Positions 14,875-20,155 of a DNA stretch of 20,178 bases are shown here, piece after piece. Under the pieces are notes generated by a model that made no database searches, was not told where the DNA came from, and was given only the letters and a program-made list of their open reading frames with translations. This DNA comes from a virus. Position 1 is the first letter of the stretch. Each line of letters opens with the position of its first letter. The DNA lies in the IMG/VR virus record IMGVR_UViG_3300025000_000482, positions 1-20,178 of that record. The stretch is one strand, 5' to 3'. The translations under genes were made by a program, and so were the position numbers.

Positions 14875-15221
14875 GGCTTCACCCCAATAAACTCCTGCAA
14901 TGCAACCCCTGTATTAGGTATAACCTGAACACACCTATCATCCCAAAATTCAATCATCCCATAATCCTTTTCTGCCGTGATAGGAAGTAATTTTCCAATA
15001 TGCTTAAGACACCATTCGTTAATTGCTATTTTTGATTCTCTACTTATCGGATTATTTGAGGACACTCTCGCGGTAAAAATTCTAACATCTTTTCCTTGAA
15101 TGAGCCACGTTTTTACCCTATCAAGCATTTTAGGTATTGGTTCTCCAATATGTTCCGCACCTTTCCATTCATCGTAATAAGCAAGTGTTCCATCCAGATC
15201 TACGCCTATCCAGCCATTCAT
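14871..15221 (-). CDS. HAD-superfamily phosphatase
   Basis: A 116-aa protein with all HAD motifs: D8/D10 in GVDLDGTLAYYD, T50 in VRIFTAR, K85, and D94/D95 in FWDDRCVQVIPNTG. It has no large cap domain. Phage proteins of this size resemble the phosphatase half of polynucleotide kinase and may remove 3' or nucleotide phosphates. The location beside the ERCC4 nuclease supports nucleic-acid end processing. GGAGG lies upstream of the ATG, which overlaps the preceding stop codon. Confidence 0.8.
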   Translation of the reverse strand: MNGWIGVDLDGTLAYYDEWKGAEHIGEPIPKMLDRVKTWLIQGKDVRIFTARVSSNNPISRESKIAINEWCLKHIGKLLPITAEKDYGMIEFWDDRCVQVIPNTGVALQEFIGVKP

Positions 15222-15778
15222 AAATTTTCCTCCTTAATTGACGATTCATTTATTTCTTTAGGCTTCGGAAGCATCCCAAGGTACTTCTCAATAACCCATT
15301 TGGGAATATGGTCTTGCAGTTCCTTTTGGAAGGCTAGAAACAGGTACAAGGGCATGTAAGTAGTTGTGTTGTAGTAAAGTGGGTTCATACAGAAAAAATC
15401 TATCCCATCAAATGGAACTGTTTTAATAATTTTTAGTGTGAAGAGTTTCTTCCAGAACGGTACAAACTTCGTTCTGTGCATCTTTAAACTGTCTTGAATT
15501 TCATCTCTTGTAAGAGGCGCTATGCTTACATCCACACGTTTTGCCAGTAAGTTGCTGTTAGAATACATCATCTTGCTTATTCGGTATAATCGCCCTAATT
15601 CAATGTCTGTGAAGGTATCAGGGAGCGATATGCCCAGATAGCTTTTGATGAATGTGCTTTTATACTTGAAATTGTACCCAACGCCTTCTTTAAACGGACT
15701 GTACAGTTCTAATAATTTATGCTTGGTTTCTTCCCCATCTTCAGTTATGCTTTGCCTTTTGTAGTACTTTTGTGTCAT
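15218..15778 (-). CDS. Putative winged-helix DNA-binding protein
   Basis: A 186-aa protein. Residues 80-135 or so look like a winged helix: VDVSIAPLTRDEIQDSLKMHRTKFVPFWKKL, then FTLKIIKTV, a turn, and FFCMNPLYYN. The layout recalls RepL-like plasmid initiators and MarR-like regulators. ATG 15778 is chosen because AAGGAGA lies 10 or so bases upstream; the frame is open to 15817. Two identical palindromes lie 24-70 bases upstream of its start, so autoregulation is likely. A replication-initiation role is an alternative. It opens a run of five overlapping genes. Confidence 0.5.
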   Translation of the reverse strand: MTQKYYKRQSITEDGEETKHKLLELYSPFKEGVGYNFKYKSTFIKSYLGISLPDTFTDIELGRLYRISKMMYSNSNLLAKRVDVSIAPLTRDEIQDSLKMHRTKFVPFWKKLFTLKIIKTVPFDGIDFFCMNPLYYNTTTYMPLYLFLAFQKELQDHIPKWVIEKYLGMLPKPKEINESSIKEENL

Positions 15779-15801
15779 TAAAATTGTTCTCCTTATCGTG
15801 C

Positions 15802-15815
15802 GACCTAAAAAGGTC
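15802..15815 (-). promoter_or_regulatory. Operator-like palindrome, copy 1
   Basis: GACCT, AAAA, AGGTC. With its flanks it reads GCGACCTAANNAGGTCAC like copy 2. The centres are 32 bases apart, about three helical turns, so two dimers could bind the same DNA face. It lies between the winged-helix gene and its probable promoter. Confidence 0.6.
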
Positions 15816-15833
15816 ACTTTTTGAACAAATCGC

Positions 15834-15847
15834 GACCTAATCAGGTC
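15834..15847 (-). promoter_or_regulatory. Operator-like palindrome, copy 2
   Basis: GACCT, AATC, AGGTC. It shares 16 fixed positions of GCGACCTAANNAGGTCAC with copy 1. TTGTTC (minus strand) lies between the copies and might be a -35 box. Confidence 0.6.
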
Positions 15848-15998
15848 ACATTAAAACCGGTTCAAACACTTGCTATCACTGCCTTTGCTGAAATTGCTCC
15901 GGTAAACACGTATAATACAATATGTTAAGTACGTCTTTGCCGTGGAAAGCAGCTCGGAATCCTCCTGTGTTTATAACTTTAAACGTGATTTGTTGTGC

Positions 15999-16010
15999 AA
16001 ATGGTCAAAA
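15999..16010 (-). promoter_or_regulatory. TTTTGACCATTT motif upstream of the winged-helix unit
   Basis: The third exact copy of TTTGACCATTT. On the minus strand it is followed 19 bases later by TTTAAA, and further on by TTATAA, both weak -10 candidates. It points toward the unit that begins at 15778. Confidence 0.4.
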
Positions 16011-16228
16011 AGATTATATAAATGTTACAATTAAGGTTATTTATAATATAAAAAACACAGACACCCCCTACCACCCTGAAAGCTGAGACAAAAGGTACCC
16101 CCCCCTTTGCAAATTCCCTAAAAAATATTCCAAAAAGCATTCCGCCTAAAGCCTTGAAAGCGTTAAACGGCAAGGTATTAAAAGGGGTATAAAATGATAA
16201 AAGCTATGGGGGACAGAGACTCTTGTGT

Positions 16229-16279
16229 GTGAGAGATATTATATTCCGGAGGACTATACTCCACACCCCGGGTTCTCAC
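16229..16279. repeat. Nested inverted repeat in the gap
   Basis: GTGAGA (16229-16234) pairs with TCTCAC (16274-16279). Inside it GGAG (16248-16251) pairs with CTCC (16259-16262) around a 7-base loop. C-rich flanks follow. It is tRNA-arm-like in size, but no full cloverleaf or standard T-loop can be formed. Confidence 0.4.
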
Positions 16280-16436
16280 GATACCCCCTCCCCCTTCAAA
16301 AATCCTGGACAAATACAGTTGATCCCAGTCACCCATGCCGTTGGGCCACCTATCCTGCCAGCTGGGCTATGACCAACATGATAATATATGTTTTTACTAT
16401 TACATTATTGCCCTGTAACATTACTGTCTCTAGGCT

Positions 16437-16661
16437 TTGATGGATGAATATCGGCTTGATTACACGAAATATTTGCTTCGCGTACTCAGGCAAAACAAAA
16501 TCCCCGTAGCCTTAGATACTGTAAGACTACAAGGATTGTACTATTTAATGAACAATTGTAATTATTCGGCTTTTTCCGGCAAAACACTATATGTTGTGTT
16601 GACCGCCTCTATTAAATTGGTTGGAGCTGCCGGTTGCGGCAGGATATTAATGGTAATTTGA
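16437..16661 (+). CDS. Doubtful small plus-strand ORF facing the terS-like gene
   Basis: A 74-codon frame (MMDEYRLDYTKYLLRVLR at the start) whose first 40 residues have a protein-like charge pattern. It has no ribosome binding site and its last 100 bases overlap the terS-like gene on the other strand. It could be a relic or a chance frame. Confidence 0.15.
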   Translation: MMDEYRLDYTKYLLRVLRQNKIPVALDTVRLQGLYYLMNNCNYSAFSGKTLYVVLTASIKLVGAAGCGRILMVI

Positions 16662-17074
16662 GATGGAGTTTGTTGTTGATGCATTCCACCTTCTTGATAC
16701 ATCTCAGCCATCTCCAAAAGTACCTTGCCGTGTTGGAAACTACCTCTTACAGCTTCTTTGAGGAATGTATTGACCACTGGTGCTACAGATTGCTTGATAA
16801 TGTCTAATGTAAGCTTTCGGTATAATTTCTCGAATTCAGGCCGTTTAAAGGCGTCATAATAGGCTTTGCGACTGCATTTAGCCGCTAAACACAAATCAGT
16901 CACATTTTTATACTTGTTCGAAGGGTCTAACAAGGCATCAAGGATTTTCTGCTCAGTATCTGAGGGCAAGTAATCCGTGTCTATTTGTAACACATCTTCA
17001 CCCTTCTTACCATCAACTATATTCATACTGTTATTTCCAATATATGTATTTTCGTTAATCTTTCTCTCGTCCAT
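16562..17074 (-). CDS. Terminase small subunit-like protein (phBC6A51-type)
   Basis: A 170-aa protein with a helix-turn-helix in residues 40-85 (EQKILDALLDPSN, VTDLCLAAKCSRKAYYDAFKR, PEFEKLY). Helical segments for oligomerisation follow, with VNTFLKEAVRGSFQHGKVLLEMAEMY. This is the pattern of phBC6A51-type terminase small subunits that bind packaging sites and recruit TerL. ATG 17074 is best placed after GGAGG (7 bases); the ATG at 17080 overlaps the previous stop and is nearly as likely. It is unusual that terL lies more than 5 kb away. A transcription regulator with the same homeodomain-like fold cannot be excluded. Confidence 0.65.
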   Translation of the reverse strand: MDERKINENTYIGNNSMNIVDGKKGEDVLQIDTDYLPSDTEQKILDALLDPSNKYKNVTDLCLAAKCSRKAYYDAFKRPEFEKLYRKLTLDIIKQSVAPVVNTFLKEAVRGSFQHGKVLLEMAEMYQEGGMHQQQTPSQITINILPQPAAPTNLIEAVNTTYSVLPEKAE

Positions 17075-17076
17075 AA

Positions 17077-17649
17077 TCATTCCTCCAATATGTCAGGTAC
17101 TTCGCTGTTAATACCGTACCATTTCATTCCATACGCTTCTATGATGTTTGAGAAGTCCTCTATGTCATGCGGTCTTACCGTCAATCCTCTCGGTCCAATC
17201 TCAATGTGCTGGAGCTCATGCTTCATAACTATTTTCCTTTGGTTCTCGTCCAAACCGGAAACGTTGCTCTCATAGAACGTAATAATAAAATCAAATGGCA
17301 TCCATGCTCTGTAAACTGTACTAACCTTGCGGCAATCGGCATAGATGGTTTTTGCACCCTGCTTTCGTTCCTGACTCATCACGTAACCAATCTTCACATC
17401 ACAGTCTTTAATGAAGTGGAACTCAGGGAACTTATTAATGATTCGTTCAGCTAACTTCCGCATTTCCTTTGAAGGTTCAGCGTCCATAATCCGCAGGTCT
17501 TTATTGAGTTTCTTTATCAGCTGATGTCGTTCTTTGTTCCGAGTTTCAGCATAGATGTTAAGAAGCATGTCCAGTGGTGGACATCCTATATCCTCACAAC
17601 CTTTCCCGCATTTCTTACATACGATATTCAGCAAAGCCATTATGTTCAT
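17077..17649 (-). CDS. Putative phage metallopeptidase
   Basis: A 190-aa protein with HELQH at residues 144-148 (VMKHELQHIEIG) and a RPHDIEDF segment at 159-166 that can supply the third zinc ligand. This is the phage-metallopeptidase (PF18894-like) pattern. The N-terminus has a cysteine cluster (CKKCGKGCEDIGC, residues 11-23) that may bind a second metal. The FDFIITFY segment before the active site forms the edge strand usual in zincins. ATG 17649 follows AAAGGA with 4 bases; the second ATG at 17640 is possible. It is the first gene of the leftward unit and overlaps the terS-like gene. The substrate is unknown. Confidence 0.75.
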   Translation of the reverse strand: MNIMALLNIVCKKCGKGCEDIGCPPLDMLLNIYAETRNKERHQLIKKLNKDLRIMDAEPSKEMRKLAERIINKFPEFHFIKDCDVKIGYVMSQERKQGAKTIYADCRKVSTVYRAWMPFDFIITFYESNVSGLDENQRKIVMKHELQHIEIGPRGLTVRPHDIEDFSNIIEAYGMKWYGINSEVPDILEE

Positions 17650-17841
17650 CCCTTCCTTTCGTTCTCCTATTCCCTATTCTATCCGTGTCCCATATACTAC
17701 TGGGTCAAATCCTTTCTTGTCTCTCCAATATTCCCCCAATAACACCGTTCACATTTCGCCAAACTCAAAAAATTATTTCCGCTATTTTAGTGGATTTGAA
17801 GGCAATTTTTATGGACTTTTGTATGAATATTTAAAAAGTGC

Positions 17842-17871
17842 TTGACGTACGTTTAACGAACGTGGTATGAT
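17842..17871 (+). promoter_or_regulatory. Strong promoter of the rightward unit
   Basis: TTGACG (17842-17847), an 18-base spacer and TATGAT (17866-17871), followed by a T-rich start region. It is the best sigma-A-type promoter in the window. The next gene starts only at 18047, leaving a leader of about 170 bases. Confidence 0.75.
17845..17863 (+). promoter_or_regulatory. 19-bp palindromic operator in the promoter spacer
   Basis: ACGTaCGTT-t-AACGaACGT: two 9-base arms with one mismatched position each around a central T. It overlaps the end of the -35 and fills the spacer, so a bound dimer would exclude RNA polymerase. This suggests control of the rightward unit by a lysogeny repressor encoded outside the window. 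It is not a GAAC-N4-GTTC type LexA box. Confidence 0.6.
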
Positions 17872-17875
17872 GTTT

Positions 17876-18033
17876 TTGTCAGCAAGCGAAACACGAACCG
17901 CCGACCGAACATTGACAACTTAACAGCCAATTCCCAATAGCCTGCATCTGGCAGGTCATACCTCGAAGTGCATAGCACAGTATAGAGGGAGCAATTAAAG
18001 GATTGGCTGGTCTGCACATAGCAAATTTGAAAG
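17876..18033 (+). ncRNA. Structured 5' leader RNA (three-way junction)
   Basis: P1: CAGCCAATTC (17924-17933) with GGATTGGCTG (18000-18009), 10 bp with one G-U. P2: CCTGC/GCAGG (17941-17945/17951-17955) with loop ATCTG. P3: CCTC/GAGG (17961-17964/17985-17988) and GTGC/GCAC (17968-17971/17975-17978). Between the P3 halves lie GAA and AGTATA, matching the GAA/AGUA bulged-G (sarcin-ricin) internal loop. TTGTCA (17876) and TGACAA (17913) may add an outer helix. GGCT of P1 could alternatively pair with AGCC just before the ATG at 18047. No known riboswitch class is recognised. Confidence 0.55.
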
Positions 18034-18046
18034 GATGGTGCTAGCC

Positions 18047-18232
18047 ATGTTTGAAATTAAGAAAATTACTCAGGAAGAAGCAAGCAAGATTATTGAAACT
18101 CGGGAACCAAAAGGACTGTTTTACCAGAAGGACGGCGAAACCTATGTCGGTATTGATAATTCATACGGAGATGCTTGGACAGAAGATTTTAAAAGCCTCT
18201 GTGCATGCAAAAGATGGCTTAAAAACGGATGA
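18047..18232 (+). CDS. Small acidic protein, first gene of the rightward unit
   Basis: A 61-aa protein (MFEIKKITQEEASKIIE at the start, then GLFYQKDGETYVGIDNSYGDAWTE, then CACKRWL). ATG 18047 is preferred: AAGGATGGTG lies 6 bases upstream, while the ATG at 18035 lies inside that sequence. Similar small proteins with a GDAWTE-x-FK segment occur in clostridial mobile elements as far as I recall. The function is unknown. As the first early gene it is a candidate for host take-over, but that is only inference. Confidence 0.65.
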   Translation: MFEIKKITQEEASKIIETREPKGLFYQKDGETYVGIDNSYGDAWTEDFKSLCACKRWLKNG

Positions 18233-18246
18233 AAGGATGGGATGAT

Positions 18247-18351
18247 ATGAAATATCGCATTAAATGGATAGGCAAACGAGCCCACGAGCGCATATTTGAC
18301 TCGCTGGCAAGTATTGCCGATATGGATTGGTTTAACTCTAATCACGAATAG
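18247..18351 (+). CDS. 34-aa basic protein
   Basis: The frame reads MKYRIKWIGKRAHERIFDSL and continues to an acidic, aromatic end (DMDWFNSNHE). AAAGGATGGGATG precedes the ATG. It resembles, in its first residues, the 44-aa protein at 19212 (MKLRIKLI), so the two may be related. Function unknown. Confidence 0.5.
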   Translation: MKYRIKWIGKRAHERIFDSLASIADMDWFNSNHE

Positions 18352-18356
18352 TCGAA

Positions 18357-18372
18357 ACCGGGTTTTCCCGGT
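18357..18372 (+). promoter_or_regulatory. GC-rich hairpin 5 bases after a stop codon
   Basis: ACCGGG, TTTT, CCCGGT: a perfect 6-bp stem with a tetraloop and no U-tract after it. One of a series of such hairpins following the plus-strand genes. Confidence 0.55.
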
Positions 18373-18373
18373 C

Positions 18374-18411
18374 TGCAGGAGCTGACCTACCTGCATTGAT
18401 GAGACAGGTCA
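18374..18411 (+). ncRNA. H-type RNA pseudoknot upstream of the radC-like gene
   Basis: Stem 1 is TGCAGG (18374-18379) with CCTGCA (18390-18395). Stem 2 is TGACCT (18383-18388) with AGGTCA (18406-18411). The order is a-b-a'-b', both stems are perfect 6 bp, and the loops are 3, 1 and 10 bases, which is ideal H-type geometry. AAGCAG/CTGCTT (18420-18425/18451-18456) and CATGC/GCATG (18473-18477/18490-18494) form further stems before the gene. It lies in a leader of about 170 bases without a gene. Confidence 0.55.
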
Positions 18412-18525
18412 CATAGAGAAAGCAGCCCGCCACCTACCAAAGCAAACGGACTGCTTAATACACAGCCGGAGCCATGCAAGAACAGTATAGCATGAGCCCG
18501 AGCAATAGAAAAGGGGCAAATGTAT

Positions 18526-18999
18526 ATGAGCAAAGCAGCAGCAGCAAAGACGGTAAGCAGTATTAACATCTACAAACTTAAGATGGTAAAAGAGGAAAGC
18601 GTGCAATACGGCACAAAAATGATTAAGTCACCCATGGAAATAAGCACAATAGCATGTGATTTGATGGAAATGCACGAGATGGCGGAAGAAAACTTTATCA
18701 TCATTTGTTTGAACACGAAGAATTACATCGCGGGAATACATACCATAAGCGTAGGCAGCTTGAACGCTTCTATCGTCCATCCTCGGGAGGTTTTTAAGGC
18801 GGCAATGTTAAACAATGCAAGCTCAATTATCCTCCTGCACAATCACCCGAGTGGCGATTCTTCCCCTAGTCAAGAAGATATTACCACCACACAGCGACTT
18901 ATTGATGGCGGGAATGTGTTGGGCATTAAGGTTCTGGATCATGTTGTTATCGGCAGCAAATTTAGATATACCAGCTTTAAAGAACAAGGCTTGATGTAA
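18526..18999 (+). CDS. RadC-like JAB/MPN domain protein
   Basis: A 157-aa protein with the JAMM metal site of RadC: H105 and H107 in LLHNHPSGDSSPSQED, S115 and D118, plus an upstream acidic E54/E55 in EENFIII. The helix-hairpin-helix part of full-length RadC is absent, so this is the short, mobile-element form. Residues 60-120 (GIHTISVGSLNASIVHPREVF) are typical. Such proteins are common on phages, plasmids and ICEs; the reaction is not settled, with suggestions in repair, recombination or counter-defence. ATG 18526 has GGGG at 9 bases; the ATG at 18520 is too close to it. Confidence 0.8.
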   Translation: MSKAAAAKTVSSINIYKLKMVKEESVQYGTKMIKSPMEISTIACDLMEMHEMAEENFIIICLNTKNYIAGIHTISVGSLNASIVHPREVFKAAMLNNASSIILLHNHPSGDSSPSQEDITTTQRLIDGGNVLGIKVLDHVVIGSKFRYTSFKEQGLM

Positions 19000-19008
19000 A
19001 TACATATA

Positions 19009-19025
19009 AGCCGAGCCTGGCGGCT
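19009..19025 (+). promoter_or_regulatory. Hairpin after the radC-like gene
   Basis: AGCCG (19009-19013) and CGGCT (19021-19025) with a 7-base loop, 9 bases after the stop codon and without a U-tract. Confidence 0.4.
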
Positions 19026-19050
19026 ATACCGGGCAGAGAGGCAGGACGCA

Positions 19051-19215
19051 ATGAATAAAGTGCCATACAAAATACAGGACAGTGAAGGCAACATATTTGT
19101 ATTTGCTTGTTACGAAAATGGTTTTCCGGTTTACCGCACCCGTGGCGGCTGTAAACATATTTTCGAAAGCGAGTTGCAGTATTACACCGTGCTGCAGAAG
19201 GAGGTCGCCCCATGA
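19051..19215 (+). CDS. 54-aa protein of unknown function
   Basis: The frame reads MNKVPYKIQDSEGNIFVFAC, then YENGFPVYRTRGGCKHIFES, then a helical end. The first half looks like a small beta sheet with two cysteines. AGGCAGGA lies upstream. The stop overlaps the ATG of the next gene (ATGA), so the two are coupled. Confidence 0.55.
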   Translation: MNKVPYKIQDSEGNIFVFACYENGFPVYRTRGGCKHIFESELQYYTVLQKEVAP

Positions 19216-19346
19216 AACTACGCATCAAACTAATCCACCTGATCCGCATGACAGCGGATGAACCATACCGCATAGACCAGGAACGCCGCGCCCGGTTCGC
19301 CCGGGTGATGGCGGCAAATAAAAGCATTACGGAAGGTTTGAAATAA
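19212..19346 (+). CDS. 44-aa basic helical protein
   Basis: The frame starts MKLRIKLIHLIRMTADEPYR and continues with an arginine-rich helix (DQERRARFARVMAANKSI). GGAGG lies upstream of the overlapping ATG. The basic helix could bind nucleic acid. Its start resembles that of the protein at 18247. Confidence 0.55.
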   Translation: MKLRIKLIHLIRMTADEPYRIDQERRARFARVMAANKSITEGLK

Positions 19347-19356
19347 CGCAGATGGG

Positions 19357-19395
19357 CCGGGGCTTCCCCGGTTAATGCCCTCCCGGAAACCGGGA
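19357..19395 (+). promoter_or_regulatory. Tandem GC-rich hairpins between plus-strand genes
   Basis: CCGGGG, CTT, CCCCGG (19357-19371) and TCCCGG, AAA, CCGGGA (19381-19395) are two adjacent perfect 6-bp stems with 3-base loops. No U-tract follows. They start 10 bases after a stop codon. Confidence 0.6.
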
Positions 19396-19432
19396 ACCGT
19401 CCAAAGGCGGTAGGCAATGAAGGAGTGATATT

Positions 19433-19954
19433 GTGGCACGCTTAATACAGGCAGTCTATAATGGGAAGGCAGCAGACGATTTAACGAAAGATGAATTGAT
19501 CCGCGAGATACTGATTGATTCTGGAATTTCTGACGGATACACAGATGGGAAGATTCGCCGGGCCATGGAAGAAGCGTTTAGGCAAGGCTGGCTTCGCGGT
19601 GAAGATTATCAGTGCAAAATTAGTAATTGTGTGAAAGAGAGTGATGAAAGGACGTCGTGCAGGTTTATTGATTACCTTAAATCCGCTGTGGAACTGGACT
19701 GCGACCTCATCATTGGTGACGTTGATATGCCGGCCTCCTTTGTTTGGTATAACGATGGTGACACAGTAATCACTGAGGCAGGTTATCAAAAATTTAAGTC
19801 CATCATGGATGCGCCTTACGAAATCCTCGACAACGGTAACATTGAAATCTTTTGTGACGACGACGAGCTGGGTGAAAAATTTGTTTATGCTGCAGCTGGG
19901 TACATTGGTGATTCAGACTATAAACTATATTTTGAGGGGGAATGGTACAAATGA
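19433..19954 (+). CDS. Acidic protein of unknown function
   Basis: A 173-aa protein that starts at GTG 19433, with AGGAG 7 bases upstream. Residues 18-55 form a helical domain (LTKDELIREILIDSGISDGY, then RRAMEEAFRQGWLRGEDYQC). The rest is acidic and beta-rich: FVWYNDGDTVITEAGYQKF and EIFCDDDELGEKFVYAAAGY. The helical part could be a small DNA- or protein-binding domain. A strongly acidic, DNA-mimic-like C-terminal half would fit an anti-defence protein, but that is speculation. No family is recognised. Confidence 0.65.
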   Translation: MARLIQAVYNGKAADDLTKDELIREILIDSGISDGYTDGKIRRAMEEAFRQGWLRGEDYQCKISNCVKESDERTSCRFIDYLKSAVELDCDLIIGDVDMPASFVWYNDGDTVITEAGYQKFKSIMDAPYEILDNGNIEIFCDDDELGEKFVYAAAGYIGDSDYKLYFEGEWYK

Positions 19955-20094
19955 GAGAGAAAACATTTATGGCACAGCAGTACAAATACTACGTCTATGT
20001 CAGGCCGGGATACATCGAGTATTTTAATGATCTTCAAAAGGCACAGGAATTCGCTCGCGAGAATGATGTAGAAGTAAAGGAAATGGATATTTAA
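19951..20094 (+). CDS. 47-aa protein of unknown function
   Basis: The frame contains MAQQYKYYVYVRPGYIEYF and a helix (DLQKAQEFARENDVEVKEM). The ATG overlaps the preceding stop (ATGA), and GGGGGA lies upstream. The strand-helix pattern resembles half of a small ferredoxin-like fold. Function unknown. Confidence 0.55.
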   Translation: MREKTFMAQQYKYYVYVRPGYIEYFNDLQKAQEFARENDVEVKEMDI

Positions 20095-20106
20095 GTCCCG
20101 AGGTTG

Positions 20107-20155
20107 CCAGCTTGAAAGGGGCTGGGGTGGTAAAATTCCACCGGCGGGAAACCGC
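20107..20155 (+). ncRNA. Three consecutive hairpins in the leader of the next gene
   Basis: CCAGC/GCTGG (20107-20111/20121-20125), directly abutting GGTGG/CCACC (20126-20130/20138-20142), then GCGG-GAAA-CCGC (20144-20155) with a GNRA tetraloop. Abutting helices can stack coaxially. The element is probably cut by the window edge. Confidence 0.5.

Larger units (their letters stand above)
15848..16561. other. Gap of about 700 bp without a convincing gene; palindrome-rich
   Basis: The gap lies downstream of the terS-like gene and upstream of the winged-helix gene. It holds an AGGAGG on the minus strand (near 15960) with no good start codon after it, a TTTGACCATTT motif, an A+T-rich block (16005-16060), a run of eight C (16098-16105) flanked by AAAGG and CCTTT, a nested inverted repeat (16229-16279) and a GC-richer stretch with several 4-bp stems (16340-16375). 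Open frames here (64 aa minus, 71 aa plus) lack ribosome binding sites. A control region or a terminase recognition site is possible; neither is shown. Confidence 0.5.

Noticed and set aside
15979-16173. 64-codon minus-strand frame in the gap
   Set aside because: TTG start without a ribosome binding site, low-complexity hydrophobic product, crosses the C8 run; probably non-coding.
16300-16385. tRNA-like stretch (AGCCCAGCTGGCAG on the minus strand)
   Set aside because: It resembles a tRNA D-arm, but no matching acceptor stem, standard T-loop or U33 anticodon loop can be built on either strand.
16225-16440. 71-codon plus-strand frame in the gap
   Set aside because: GTG start without a ribosome binding site, odd Pro/Tyr/Trp-rich composition and overlap with the nested inverted repeat.
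17842-17871. LexA (SOS) box in the early promoter
   Set aside because: The palindrome is ACGTaCGTT-t-AACGaACGT, not GAAC-N4-GTTC; a phage repressor site is more likely.
18395-18425. Hammerhead-ribozyme-like pieces (GATGAG ... GAAA)
   Set aside because: The core would need CTGATGA and a stem II between the two parts; here the C is T and no stem II forms, while the pseudoknot explains the region.
18475-18567. 30-codon plus-strand frame just before the radC-like gene
   Set aside because: Poor spacing of GGAG to the ATG and overlap with the radC-like gene in another frame.
18142-19417. Several minus-strand frames of 60-146 codons opposite the rightward unit
   Set aside because: They lack ribosome binding sites, lie opposite well-supported plus-strand genes and encode no recognisable domain.
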